The notes below the pieces were generated by a model. That model did no database searches and had not been told where the DNA came from. It was given only the letters and a program-made list of their open reading frames with translations. From Stratiolaelaps scimitus (Eukaryota; Arthropoda; Arachnida; Mesostigmata; Laelapidae): a DNA stretch of 64,000 nucleotides. Below are positions 25,101 to 36,738 of the stretch, one piece after another; positions within the stretch are counted from its first letter, which is position 1, and every line of letters starts with the position of its first letter. The stretch covers positions 4,954,501 through 5,018,500 of the forward strand of contig JABWDB010000001.1 of assembly GCA_019614645.1 (NCBI GenBank), given 5' to 3'. The position numbers and the translations under genes were made by a program.

Positions 25101-26938
25101 TTTATTCAGGCATTTTGGATAAGGCATTTAGATGGCAGATATCATTTGGTGAAGCCTTACCAGCTCAAAATGAGCTAACACTATAGTTACACTGGAATAA
25201 TTTAATGATTGCTTTGACATAATCAATATTGTATAGAATACATAACACGTTTGTCCAAATTGATCGTTATCCTATAACATAATAACATTAACAACATAAC
25301 AAATCATAACATTGTGGTCGTATGCATAGAGAGGTCACAGTAGAATTTTTGTGGTTCAAATTCATTAGCGCTTTTGCCTCTCAAGCAAATTTACAGGGAT
25401 CTCAAAAATGTGTGGTTCTCTCACGCAATTGCCTAAAATTAATTCAAATATAAACGTTATAAACGAGCCCACCCTGTGCGTTTACTGTGAGCGAGTTATG
25501 CCAATAATCTGTTTAGTGTCCACAACCGGTCATACTATATTACGATATGTTGGCATCGTATGCGAGTTGTGCGTATACGTTGTTTCATAACCTCTCGAAA
25601 TTGCAGAGAACTCACGGCCTTTCCAACCACCACTTCACGACCGAGTCGCTCCTCCGCGCCAACGAACGTCTGACTTGGGTGGTGAACGACATCTACCGAA
25701 GTTCGATGGTTGTTCTACAGCCCGTTGTCGAGCAAATTCGGCCGCACATTGAGAGCCTCTTCAAGTTGGCAGAAATGTGGACCGAGCTCGATGTGACCTG
25801 CAGTCTCGCGATCTTAGCAAGCGTTACGGACGGCTTCGTACGGCCAAAGTTTTCTGACGACGCAACGGCCGTTGAGGGAGGTCGCCATCCGGTGTTGGCG
25901 CGTTACTGGTCATTCGAAGACCCTGACGTATTCCACCCAAATCCGGTTTGGCTGACAACAAACGACAGCATGATTGTACTCACCGGCCCTAACAACTCCG
26001 GCAAATCCGTGTATATGAAACAGCTGGCCCTTTTGCAAATCCTTGCCCAGATTGGAAGCTATGTCCCGGCAACGTGGGCGGTGTTCCGGCCAGCCAGCAA
26101 AATCTTCTCCCGAACGGGCTGCGGTGACGACCTGGTCAGTAGCTGTTCTTCATACATGCTTGAGGTCGTCCGCGTGAGTCAGGTGCTAGAGAGCGTCGAA
26201 GAGGACGCGCTCATTGTCATGGACGAACTGGGTCGCGGCACAAGCGAAGAAGATGGAGCCGCACTCTGCTTTGCGGTGGCTAGCTACCTACGCAAGTTTA
26301 CGGCATTCGTTGTGATTTCAACACATTTCGAGCTCGTCACACACCTTGAGAAATTCTACCCGAACGTCAGCAACTATCATATACATGCGGAGATTGAAAA
26401 TGGCCAATTGGTCTATAAGCGGAGGCTATTAGAGGGCGTTATCCCACTAATATCGTACGGCGTTCATACGGCCCGTCAGAACGGCGTACAGGACGCCATG
26501 TGTAACGAGGCTGCGAATGTGGCCGAGATCATCTGGCAGAACACGAAACCACTGAAAGAACTCAACGAGGCGGACTACATGTTAGCGTTGCGTCGCCAAG
26601 CATCTGCCTTAAGAAAGAAAGCCATTCGATTTACACGGGCATATTTCAACAAATTAACCCGTGAACAGGCGGCCGAGCTGGCCGAGGATCTCAAGACTCT
26701 CCAGGCCAATAAACAACAGCTGATTGACATGATGGCTACCCGTAAAAGCCAGCCTGCTGCTATCGAACTTGAAGCGACGACCCGTAATGGCAAAGATGAC
26801 TCAAGTGTTATCCTGCAGAATTCTGTAACACGTCCACCGATATCAGCTAGCCCATTCTTTCAAATGACCAGTCCACCTCAGAGTACGGCTACTCAGAACT
26901 CGTCTAGTGGGCAGTGCTTAGGCGGACACAGTACCTAA
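15694..26938 (+). CDS. MSH4: MSH4, meiotic MutS homologue (nine-exon model)
   Basis: MSH4 pairs with MSH5 as a clamp on Holliday-junction-like intermediates and promotes meiotic crossovers; it is not a mismatch-repair enzyme. My model joins 15694-15784, 17495-17781, 18994-19102, 19496-19637, 20588-20757, 21835-22037, 22844-23075, 24362-24639 and 25607-26938. All introns are GT-AG and the phases close to 2844 nt, 947 codons, close to the about 936 of human MSH4. The mismatch-recognition domain I is absent, as expected. A Ser/Thr/Arg-rich N-terminus leads into the connector domain (about 78-215), the lever/core domain (about 230-560) and the MutS ATPase (about 590-790). Walker A is GPNNSGKS at 631-638, Walker B DELGRG at 710-715, and the ISTHF motif lies at 741-745. 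The segment AQIGSYVP after Walker A and the SSYM motif favour MSH4 over MSH5. A family-atypical, polar tail of about 150 residues follows. Exons 2-9 are firm and exon 1 is predicted. Confidence 0.93.
17388..17476. repeat. (AT)n microsatellite and poly-T before MSH4 exon 2
   Basis: About 70 bp of AT repeat, broken twice by AA, then 17-18 T residues that serve as the polypyrimidine tract of the exon 2 acceptor. Confidence 0.9.
17495..17781 (+). CDS. MSH4: MSH4 exon 2
   Basis: The first half encodes a Ser/Thr/Arg-rich linker. The second half reads LVCLCNGRG then TGTVGLAALDL, the beginning of the MutS connector domain as in other MSH4 proteins. The donor GTAAGT at 17782 is in phase 0. Three AGs lie close together (17479-17480, 17488-17489, 17493-17494) behind a T-rich tract. 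Only an acceptor after 17494 keeps frame with the predicted exon 1. Confidence 0.8.
18994..19102 (+). CDS. MSH4: MSH4 exon 3
   Basis: ATTATTACAG precedes the exon and GTAAGT follows at 19103. It reads SLDPIEITMPRTA, matching the conserved S-P-L-E-I-I segment of the MSH4 connector domain. It enters in phase 0 and leaves in phase 1. Confidence 0.88.
19312..19370 (-). mobile_element. Retroelement 3' UTR, family D copy 3
   Basis: The stretch TTTATTCAAACACACAGTA through the G-run matches the 3' UTR of copy 1 (7363-7425): poly(A) signal complement, GGAATTA, TAGGGATTAT and G-run. The coding part is absent, so this is an extreme 5' truncation. It lies inside MSH4 intron 3 in antisense orientation. 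Confidence 0.5.
19358..19431. repeat. 25-bp tandem repeat, about three copies
   Basis: The unit GGGGGGCTTACCATTTGTTA plus CGAGA recurs at 25-26 base spacing; the first unit has TGACC in place of TTACC. It abuts the family D 3' UTR in MSH4 intron 3 and may have grown from the element's G-rich end. Confidence 0.8.
19496..19637 (+). CDS. MSH4: MSH4 exon 4
   Basis: It is preceded by TTTAG and encodes a tryptophan-containing start, then KGVEAL and a segment around NKYYALASANALMK that matches the end of the MSH4 connector domain. I end it at the donor GTACGC at 19638, because the next exon then continues the family sequence as KYAELIQ. The frame stays open past this donor to 19722, but that extension does not resemble MSH4. 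Confidence 0.88.
20588..20757 (+). CDS. MSH4: MSH4 exon 5
   Basis: The acceptor is GGAGTAG|G. The exon reads YAELIQKAAAPTARSLRI and ends in YTLFG/D, aligning with the MSH4 segment that enters the lever domain. The donor GTAGGC is at 20758 in phase 1. The long opposite-strand frame here (20574-20906) is a shadow. Confidence 0.88.
21835..22037 (+). CDS. MSH4: MSH4 exon 6
   Basis: It is preceded by CTCGCACAG. It contains the lever-domain signature LRLLQPLRDVEHIEERLDCV followed by TELI, which is highly conserved in MutS proteins. The donor GTTGGC at 22038 is non-consensus but gives phase 0 and a seamless join to exon 7. Confidence 0.9.
22844..23075 (+). CDS. MSH4: MSH4 exon 7
   Basis: The acceptor is CTTTCCAG. 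The exon encodes the helical core region with QCLLCLKHNLDMLE and SDDRFKQIAKVI, equivalent to the family's I-Y-L-K-H-T-L and D-K-R-F motifs. The donor GTGAGT is at 23076 in phase 1. Confidence 0.9.
23690..23708. repeat. Isolated perfect hairpin of the A/B type
   Basis: GCAGCTGA-GAG-TCAGCTGC is a perfect 8-bp stem with the family B triloop and the family A closing pair. No recognisable A or B body lies next to it and I saw no flanking duplication. It lies in MSH4 intron 7. Confidence 0.5.
24362..24639 (+). CDS. MSH4: MSH4 exon 8
   Basis: The acceptor AG is at 24360-24361. The exon reads VRIGCIRTGISDTLDEYRKL and later VFSAVRGFHFSL and PPEFIK, matching the MSH4 clamp/core segment. The donor GTAGAG is at 24640 in phase 0. 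Confidence 0.9.
25607..26938 (+). CDS. MSH4: MSH4 exon 9 (complete ATPase domain and C-terminus)
   Basis: The acceptor AATTGCAG is in phase 0. This single 1332-nt exon holds the end of the core domain, the full ABC-type ATPase (Walker A at 25985, Walker B at 26222, ISTHF at 26315) and the C-terminal dimerisation region, ending in TAA at 26936-26938. The last roughly 70 residues are Ser/Thr/Gln/Pro-rich and likely disordered. Confidence 0.95.
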   Translation, partial: RTHGLSNHHFTTESLLRANERLTWVVNDIYRSSMVVLQPVVEQIRPHIESLFKLAEMWTELDVTCSLAILASVTDGFVRPKFSDDATAVEGGRHPVLARYWSFEDPDVFHPNPVWLTTNDSMIVLTGPNNSGKSVYMKQLALLQILAQIGSYVPATWAVFRPASKIFSRTGCGDDLVSSCSSYMLEVVRVSQVLESVEEDALIVMDELGRGTSEEDGAALCFAVASYLRKFTAFVVISTHFELVTHLEKFYPNVSNYHIHAEIENGQLVYKRRLLEGVIPLISYGVHTARQNGVQDAMCNEAANVAEIIWQNTKPLKELNEADYMLALRRQASALRKKAIRFTRAYFNKLTREQAAELAEDLKTLQANKQQLIDMMATRKSQPAAIELEATTRNGKDDSSVILQNSVTRPPISASPFFQMTSPPQSTATQNSSSGQCLGGHST

Positions 26939-27200
26939 ATACATGTACCATCTCGTCGCTAGTGACGAAATGTTTCAGGATCTTAGCTTTAAATGAAGTT
27001 CTCAGGGCGTAAGCTCTCTGGTGGACTCGGACACTAAACAGTGCTCGGACTAAACAAACTAAAAATCGAAAACGGTGTGTGTGTGTGTTGTTGGATTGAG
27101 CTCCATCCCTTTGAAGCTCAACGCTGGCCCAAAAGACCTTGTATTCTTAGTAGACTAGCCACAACAATCTTGCAAAATACCTACAGGTTTCAATTGTTAA

Positions 27201-27206
27201 AATAAA
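27201..27206 (+). promoter_or_regulatory. Poly(A) signal of MSH4 (AATAAA)
   Basis: A canonical AATAAA lies 263 nt after the stop codon. A second lies at 27358-27363, so alternative 3' ends are possible. Between stop and signal there is a short (GT)n run near 27076 and no further open frame. Confidence 0.55.
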
Positions 27207-27834
27207 TCAAACGGAAGTTGTCGTCATCGCAGAGTTGTCTGCAAACAGTAACGTCGGCTAAATGAATTCATGTTCCAGTTCTTCGACCTCGCTAATTTTA
27301 CTTGTCTTTCCTGCACTCACATGCCGCTGTATTTGTAGCAAAAACAACCCGAACGTAAATAAAACAAATCTCCCCCCCCCAAACTAAATGACTTTGTTTA
27401 AACATGTACATGTAAAAGGCTACCCTGGGTGTCTACCGATAAGATATTATAAATATTTATAAATTGTTCGAAAAGTCACTCCTCAGTTTCTTCGAAAAAC
27501 AACCAACGACTGGCTGCTAATCATTCTCTCGATGAACACATCACCTCAACACCTCGCACCGCACACATGAGCAACATCTCTTCGCGACCGCCGTATTGGC
27601 CAGACTCAAGGACGACGACATAATCTAATTGTGCAGTAATACAATCGTATAATTGTGATACAGTAAAGCAAGTAATGTACGTGTAAAGCTTCGTCTGAGC
27701 AATGCTCTGCTTATCATCAAATCACCTTCGGTCGTACTAGGCTTTTCCCATCGGGATACATCTCCGCGCTTAACCACCTCCCTTGTGTTGCTACCGCAAG
27801 AGATTTTATCACAAATAAAACACGAGAAACAAAC

Positions 27835-27838
<4 letters not shown>

Positions 27839-27867
<29 letters not shown>
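27839..27867. repeat. (GA)n microsatellite
   Basis: About 14 GA units. A shorter run is at 30451-30475. Confidence 0.9.
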
Positions 27868-27872
<5 letters not shown>

Positions 27873-29952
27873 AGATTTGGCAGGGGACGCCTGCGAAGTT
27901 TCCCTTTTGTCATCTAGTTTCTCGTTGACGTGGCTGGCGTTTCGCAGTTGCCATGTCCCGGCCTATCTCGACATTGAGCTAACATCATAACATAGCTCCT
28001 CCGAGCCAGGGCCTGCCTGTCCGCCCGTTCGAGTTCTTCTCGCCTGGCGTTTCCACATTCGCGTCGTAGCGCGAGTGCACTCGACACGCGTTTGTGTCCT
28101 ATTTGTTTTCATGGGACCTGACGTGCCCTGAATTACAGACTATGCTCCGTCTCCGTTCTGTTTTGAGACGACTATACCTAACCGTTTAAGGCGGATCCTA
28201 AGGCCGTTCATCTGTGCTTTCCGTACCTAATTGTCAGCTTCCGCGTGCACAACAGGCTTCGACATCGACATGGTCTTCTGTCAGCATATGTTGAAACTCT
28301 CTAGATGCTTCCAACATTGACCTGTCGAAGGATACTGCCTTCAATGTCAAATCAATTTCACATTCACGGAGGACCTTGTCGTCATCGCTTTGTTTTTGTC
28401 GAGGGAGGATTATTCGAAATTCTCCGAAATTCAAGCCGGCAGTTCGTCCCGAGTAGTCCTTACTATAAAGGCTATATATTACCGAGCTGTCTGTGATCGG
28501 TCGTCACGACACGAATCGCACTGGGCTCATCGTCGGCGCGAATGGCGTCATTAACGGAATCCGGTCCCTGCCGCAGCTAAAACGAACGGCTTATTTCGAC
28601 TGATCCCAAAAAATAGAATCTGAAAGCGTTGAAGCTCTAGTGACACTCCATGGGTATCCTGTTATAATAAGATACTCTATCCAAAGGAATACCTCTGTGT
28701 CGGCCTGGACGAGCCGTGGACGAGACCGCCAGTGACGGTTTCGTTGCATGACATTTGCTGTCTATTCGGATTCGACTGCTCCCGATACCGCTGAGCTCCG
28801 CCATCAGAAACGGTGAGGCAGACATGACAGGAACGTATGACTGATGTTGCTATTGCTATTGTTTCTGTTATCCTTTCTATTGTTAACAATAGCTCATAGC
28901 ATTAATTAATCCAGTGTGATACTCCGAGAGCAGACACAAAGCAAACAATGACTGAATTGGACTGCTTTAACGCGAATCTTGCGATATGCCTGCCCGAAAG
29001 GTGTGCACTCACTGCACAAGCCCGTCGATCGCAGATTCTCACAAGTAATGCAGGCTGTTTTCGCAAGAGAACAAGATTCCGAACGGTCCCATTTTGTATT
29101 AGTTGTGTTAGTCAGCTATTTCGTTATCTGCGAACTTACCCTTTGAACGGGCTCATCAATGCCGTCTGCAGGCGTACGTACCTCTGTGATCGAAGCAGAC
29201 GCACGGACAATCCACTGCGCCGTAGAGAGATAACAATGTTTGCGTTCGGCAACACACCAAAGACCACTGGTACTATGATAGTGAATTGATTGAGTTGCAG
29301 TACGAAATGATACAAGTTCGATGCCGTGTCTCGAAAAATGATGGACGATGGTCTGTATATATATATATATATATTTATTTTTTAGTTTACTTCATGTGTC
29401 AAACTACTTTTTTTTATTGTACATATCTGCATGCATTCGTCTGTTGCTCGTCAAATGTCCACTGAATTCGATTTCCGAATATCTAGATAATATACACATG
29501 TTGTTTGCACATTGGTCGTAACGACGACGCAGATTCCTTCCATGAGATGATTTAGAAACAAAAGTTTTTCCAAAACAAATGGTCGCCCTCTCTCTCTCTC
29601 TCCACTCAGGCGAAGAGCACAAAAGCAACAGCAGACATGGAAATCTTTCTAAAGTGAAATTATTTTCTTTGTGGTTTCTTGCCCGCGAAATATGATCGTC
29701 CAGACAAACGAAGAGAAACTTTCTAGTCTTAAACTTTCCCTGTGTGTGAGCGGGCAGGCGGGCGGACGGGCGGTCGGCAGCATATATTTATGTATACTCT
29801 GACCATACTCAGTGGATGCACTCGTTAATTTGCACTTTTTCCGTAGTGCGGCAACATGGTTCGCGTATGTATTCGAATCCTATTCAAACACTGCTTTGTT
29901 GTCGTTGCTCAGCTGATATTCGATAGGGAATGATCAGAGTTACTCAATTATT

Positions 29953-30021
29953 TGTCCCCATAGTGATACCTAAGAGGTTAATAGCTGACGGGAACAGCTG
30001 AGGGTCAGCTCGAAACACAGT
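29953..30021 (+). mobile_element. Short retroposon, family A, copy 2
   Basis: A 69-bp insertion flanked by the exact 13-bp repeat TTACTCAATTATT (29940-29952 and 30022-30034). The hairpin is at 29996-30010. The body has diverged and lost the GGCCTGTCAGATA segment. Confidence 0.8.
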
Positions 30022-30990
30022 TTACTCAATTATTCAAATTGTGAAAGTTACACCTCGCTTATTTAATCACTCGTTTAGTGTAGTTGATCATAAGCATAGA
30101 GAAAACACACGTGTCAAGTTGCACACCCACGTTGATTCTACTGGATCCCGCACGATGAAGGATGATGTTCGAACATGTACGGCGATGGCTATGATTGATG
30201 CGCTCAGCTTTGCGGAAGTGGGCATATATTACTGAGCGTGCTGAAACAGAACAGATATCGTTTGAATTACTTCGGTTTAGCTATTTGCCGAGTGGACCCT
30301 AAGTGCCTCAAAAAACCTCGGACAACTCAAATTTACAAGAAACACATGCTTGAACTTGAGTTAGATCCAAGCCCACTTGATCGTTTGCAGCATGGCGTTT
30401 CATTTAGCAGGCAATTTCATTGTGGCATTATTATTGATAGCTACCGTAAAGGAAGAGAGAGAGAGAGAGAGAGAGAATACATGCCTCAACCAATAAAAGC
30501 AAATATATAATATTATAATTCGATGATCTATGTCATCACCCAAAGTAATGTCGACTGTTTTTATCAAGAAAATATTAGTTGTATCTCACGGTGATCTTGT
30601 TTGTTCGCGCTTACGTGTTGCTGCGTGCGTGTTGGGCCGTTCCGGCGTACGGTTAACTGTTAATTTCTATTTTAACTATTTCACAGTCTGCGGGAGAGTC
30701 TAGCGTTTATATGGCATCTTCTGGGTATTCTACTTAGAATCAGGTAGCCCCCGCAATGCTTCAGGTATTCATTTAAATATTATCGTATGTGCATTACTTG
30801 GCCAACCCAAAGCTGATGATCTCATTACTTCTAGTTTAAATGAGGCGGGATATTTAACGCCTGTTATCCCTTCATTGGTTGCTGGTATTGTCTATCGGAG
30901 CGTGCAAATTTTTGATTTGAACAAATACAATGAATTGTCGTAGCCACAGGCCGCTCACAGAAGACTCGGCAGCTTGCATACGCATGTACG

Positions 30991-31021
<31 letters not shown>

Positions 31022-34000
31022 TATGTAAATCCCATTTGTGTCTCAACTATTCGTCGGCAAGCAACCATTGATGTGCAATTACGACAGCCTGAGCTTGTTC
31101 ACTTGAGCTATGATACACGAAATGACCGGTGTATTTACTTCCTTTGACAAATGAAGATAGCATATGTACATATGGTTGTTCTATTATCACCGTCGTTCAT
31201 GAGAACATTCAAGCGCTCGTCTTGTATCTAATAATAAATTAAGCTTTCTGTGATTATTTCGCATCGTGGTCTGCGTCCGTTTTTGCTCCGTTCAAAAAAG
31301 ATACAAGATATGTTAAGTTTCCACGTTGTGCTCTGCTGCAGCTGCTAATTATAGGAGGATGTCTTTACCAAAAATAGTAAATGAACAGGCCCATAGTTCG
31401 TGTTGCGCTTGGCTGTTCTCGTCAAACGCCTCAATCAACAGAGGAACCTTATGATAGAATCCACGTAACGAAGAGCCAAAATAAATCAGGTACCGCAAGT
31501 CCTGATGATGCTTTATCCACGTCAGTTTGACAGGTCTGGACGACTTTTATGAAAACTGAGTTCGTAAGAAACGCAGTCCGACAGATAGCGGCCTCACATA
31601 AGAGATAACAGTTTTGCTATATCGCGGATTATAACAGTTTTGCTATAGAGATAACACCTTTCTGTTGGGAAGCTTCTTTGACAATTGTTGTAAGTGCCGG
31701 GAAGACGCTGTATAGCTTACTTTGTTAATTATTTTTTGATTGAAATGAGCTAGCGTTGGCGCTACCTCTTACTAATATTTTCAATTTCACACACCCTGCA
31801 AGTTTGAATAGGCTTCGATGAGATGTTAGACAGACGAATATAGCTGGACATTGATTGGCTATTTTCTCTCCGTATTTAATAACATTTTCACTGAAATAAA
31901 AAAGAAGATTATAACTTTAACTCTAGCTACTTATAAACATCTGTAACTCGTGCCGACGTATGGCGCTTGCATTGAATTGTACGAATCACTGTCTGTGAGC
32001 ACACGACAAAATGTCCATAGGATACAGGCCGACACAGGTCTGCTCCTATTCTGCGAACCCTATCCTAATGTGTCGATATGTTAACTTGGCAACGTTCACG
32101 TTTGTTTGTGAGAGAAGCTACTCATAACAGATTGGATTATGGGCACAAACACAAGGCACCAATCCTCCTTCAGGCATGATGGTATGACAGTGGTATCACT
32201 CCCATATCTCCGTATATCGTCCGAGGAGACCTACGAAGAGATCGCTAAAAACAACTGATACCTCTACCAAACATGGAGTGGAACGAAAGTATCGTGTTCT
32301 TGCTCGTCTGATATAGAAGGAACGGTGTGAAGCCTACTTGAGTCAACCAGCTTTTTTATAGATGGATGGTAGGACGTTCCGGAAGCAGAAGACAAACTCA
32401 TAATCAAGGAGCGAATGAATGAGCACTGTGCAACGGACGACGTATACAGATTCGGACGTGCAAACATAATCACCACTTCAATGAGCGTCGGTCGTAGCAG
32501 CGTGCACAGGGATGTTTGTCCATTCCATTGCGTATATGGGTGTGTATAAGAGCCAGATACACAACGCCCACGGGCTCGGGATGGGGATCGGCACCGAGCA
32601 TATCAGAGGTCCAGCAGACGAGGACCTCACTGTTGTTTGCATAATTTCCACTGTAGTAGTCACCTGCGGCAGCGATGGACCGTAGGCGATGATGACGCTC
32701 GCGTTAATGATGGTCGACCCAGCAGACAGACAATTGCTGTTGTATAAACGCAACGATGCCGTCAGCAGTGAGTGCCGTACACGTGGCCAACAAAAAGCTG
32801 TGTGCTCTCGCTCTCTGTTGTAGTGAAGTCATCTAATGAGCGGCCCAGAAGCATCTTTGGATATGTATCTAAGCTCGCCAAGAACCGAACAACAGATTCA
32901 TCTTGATACCATGAGAGGACTATATACTATATAATATATTTAGCACGGTTTGTAAGTTGACTAGCAAATTGCTGCCACCATCTTACGATAACTTACGGTG
33001 TGCGCTAAGACAAAATGAATTGTATTTTAAGCAAAAAAACGAATTTGACCAACCTGATAAGAGCGTGTTTGAATGTTGTAATGAAACAACGCTGCATTGA
33101 TAGTGATCAAACACGAGGAGATTGCGCCGCAAAAAAATCACAGACGCGAGAGGCCGCCCCCCGGCGCATAGAAAGGAACATTTGCGACCTTGTCTCGCAA
33201 AACCGTTAGATTATGAGTGGTACCAACAGGTCGACTGAGCAAAACCTTTGCGTAATTAATCTCAGCGGTTAGATGAATCAAGGGCATACGTATCAGCTGT
33301 ACACGGACGCTCGTAAGCGACTCATACCTGATGTCGGTGACTCAACAGGATTGCGGTCTCCCGACAGAATTCACCCAATAGTCTTTAGTTAGCCCCAGTG
33401 TATCCACATAAAATATCGTATTGACGTAGCTCAGCAAACTCTTCCAAACATCCTATATATATATATATATTGTATATATATAGGTATTGGGAAGATCCTG
33501 TGGATCATGTGTGGAAAATATGGATGGCAGTGACTGGCAGTGAAGCATACTGTATAATATATATTTGAAATAGTCACCTAGCTACCGTTGGCTGTATGCA
33601 TAGATTCCTTGTCCAGTTTGCTTAGTATCGACTTCACAAGGTGCATACGCTCATCGGCTCAGCGGAACGAATAGGCAAACACTCGCACACACTCACGTTA
33701 TAAAGCGAGCTCCATCGCTATTCTAGTTTTCGACAAACTCACATAGCTGACACCCATCGCAGTGGCTTTGTCTTTATGCAGCCGAGTGGCTAGCCAAGCA
33801 TTTCATAAGGACATATTCAAATCAGCGGTACACATTTGAACAACAGTATTATTATACAACGCAGACACATGCGGCGAGCGTTCCGGACGAGCAGAACGTA
33901 GAAGACAGCTCACGTATCGTACACGGCATCTAACGGCGACTACGACAACAACAACAACAACAACATGGACAACAACCACGGAGAGAAAAAGAGGATTTTT

Positions 34001-36656
34001 TTAAATTTAAAAAAGCACTTTCTCGGTGGGTAAAGTTCAGCTAAGGTTACTTCGAACACAGGTCATTTTTGTCAGCCGGACGATTTATAAACGAATCGCT
34101 GTTTATTAAATTGGCCAGCCAGATTGCACCGGCTGATTGCGAAATACATCCAAGAACAGCGTCCTCCACATATTCTCTGTTTATTGCGAGTTTGCTTTAT
34201 TATTCGAAGTGCTCGAACTTATCTATTGTCTGCCCGAGCCGGATTACAAGACCAACAACCTGCTGACTGACGTATCTTCCCCGAGCCAGCACTTACGATT
34301 GCAAGATCATCTTCAAAATAAACAAACTCAATCTGCCACTCCAGTACTCCTGCAATGTTTCAGCCCTTACCTGAGAGAAAGCCTGCCGTGTCCATAGAGA
34401 TCATGTAGCATGCTCTATGTTCGATTCTCACCGTGGTACCCGTGAAAGGTTATGCCATGCTTAGACATCAATTGACAGTGCAATCAAGGAACGAACGCAA
34501 CAAAAATAAAGCCGTACTCTCATACACCCCTCCCCCGCCCCTGTTACGTGTGACCTGATTATCATCTAATTTGTACCTGAAACTGTGCTGCAGGCAACAG
34601 TCATCAGTGTACCGCGTGCCACATTAGATTGCGCTGTCCTCACCGCTGCGTTTGATTTACCACCTCAGCTATCGGTCGCTGTCGTCATCAGTTTTCTGTT
34701 TAGCAAACACCAGCGGCCTCAATCGTTCTTCACGGCCTCGTCACCTTGAATTTTTTTTTCACCTATTAATGAGCTAGCTGTCACCATCAGTGTACTTGTC
34801 TTCCGACAGGTAGTTCTAATAGCGGAACGGTGTACGTAAGGCAAGGAGACTGAAGGCACTTTGAGTCTGAATGGTTATTCTAATGTTAAGGACGATCGAA
34901 TCCAAGCCAATCTCCGTGTGATTTCATGCATGAAGCTGTGAGGCGCCACGCACGCGCCACTGGGTTGACCACGAGCGATGTACAGCATTGGTCGTCCAGT
35001 CGTTCATAATTAAAGCGCGAGCTTCTTCTATGCAAAATACGTGTCTAATTTAAATTCTGTTTTCGTTTTTATGACGGTGCATGATCACTGAGTTGATCGC
35101 GAAATCCCTTCGTTCGCTTCCGGAAACTCCCCCTGCACGGAAATTTGATTGTGGAGTACGCCTAGGCTGCGCTATCCCGTAAACACTTGTTCGGTGTGTT
35201 GTGTATTTTGCACAGGAGTGCTTATGAGAGATTTAATGTTGATGTAGCTAACGCACAGCTGTGGCGTGCTTTATTTTGACACAAAATATGGCTTGGAAGT
35301 ACGGACGAACTGGCCTTGAGCTTTGATCCGGCCTACTAGTTCCGATAGCGTCAACAGAATTCGCTTGTATTTCAGATACGAGAAGGAGGGTTGGTCCCCG
35401 ATCGCAACACAAACTCAACGAGGTACTGTCCTTGAATGTGTTGTTCGCACGTACCTATCTTGTATCTGCCTTTTTATATGACTTTCATAGCTGTTGCCAT
35501 CGACTGCTGCGACGCGCGCTGGGTACTATCGAAATATTCGATGGCCACCAGCCGATTCGTTTTTGATCATCGCTAACTTTCGGTGGCGTCCACTCGAAGT
35601 AAAACGCGAGGCAGAGTCGAATTCCGTACTTCCAATACGTTCATGCACAAGCGAGAAACTCGTATAGTAGCATTACTCAATAAGCCGACAATCGAGGAGC
35701 ACTAACTGTTAACTACTGTCACGAGCGGTTGATCCCTGCCAATTTGCATCAGAGACAAGCAGATGTCACACCAGCGAGACATCGTAAACCATCTCAACTC
35801 GACAGTATGACCAGCGCGGGTTTGCAGGCTGTGTTTCTTCTAGCTTATTTAGAACGTGTTACTGCAGAGATAACGACAACTTCCTTCCTATAATTTTCTT
35901 CTTTTGCTTGTATGATATAATCTTACCTTATATAAAATTGGTTTGGCCAGCGAAACTGATGATAAATATGTCGGATGTTATTCTATATGATCAGCAGCAA
36001 TGAATATCAATTTTCATTATCTAAGACAAGAAAAAAAGGCACACATCTATCAGCTGAATTCTGCGCACGTGCTGACTACTCACGATGCAGCTTTCCGGTT
36101 GTGCGGCCGCGATATTTAGCTACTTTTCAATGAGCCTGTGCTGTTCGTTGTTATATCATTATTATTATTATTATTATTATAATTCACATTATAATTATTT
36201 CATTGGCCTGCGGTATAGAAACGCCATCTAGCGTGACGCGTGATGCCCATCCGCCTCGTGTGCAGCTCTCGTGAGTTGGCGGTCAACCGCCGTAGTAAAT
36301 CAGACAAAAATGGACACAAACAATCACCACCTGGTCGGTCCGCTATCTTTACTGACTTCACTCGAGCCTCGGAGCCCTCGCCGGCTTCGTTTGCGTTTTA
36401 TTAATACGTATCACATGATAGCATCGGATTTGATTAACAGACATAGTATAGATAATCCATAAACAATATAGATTCCGGTCCAGTCACTACAGTAATAACC
36501 ACATGCCACTAATAAACCACTGTGGTGATATCCAAATAACGGTGTCGGTAAAGGTGAACACGGGGGAGGCAGCAGAATGGAGAAGACGATGCCAGTATAT
36601 CCCGACCAAGCTGAGAAAAGAACATTTATTCTGCCGATAACAAAAATAGTAATAAT

Positions 36657-36657
<1 letters not shown>

Positions 36658-36735
<78 letters not shown>
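36658..36735. repeat. (AT)n microsatellite
   Basis: About 78 bp of AT repeat following a short AAT run. Confidence 0.9.

Positions 36736-36738
<3 letters not shown>

Noticed and set aside
25607..26938. Identity as MSH5 or MSH2/6
   Set aside because: Motifs after Walker A (AQIGSYVP), the Ser-Ser-Tyr-Met segment, the N-terminal connector sequence and the lack of a mismatch-binding domain all favour MSH4.
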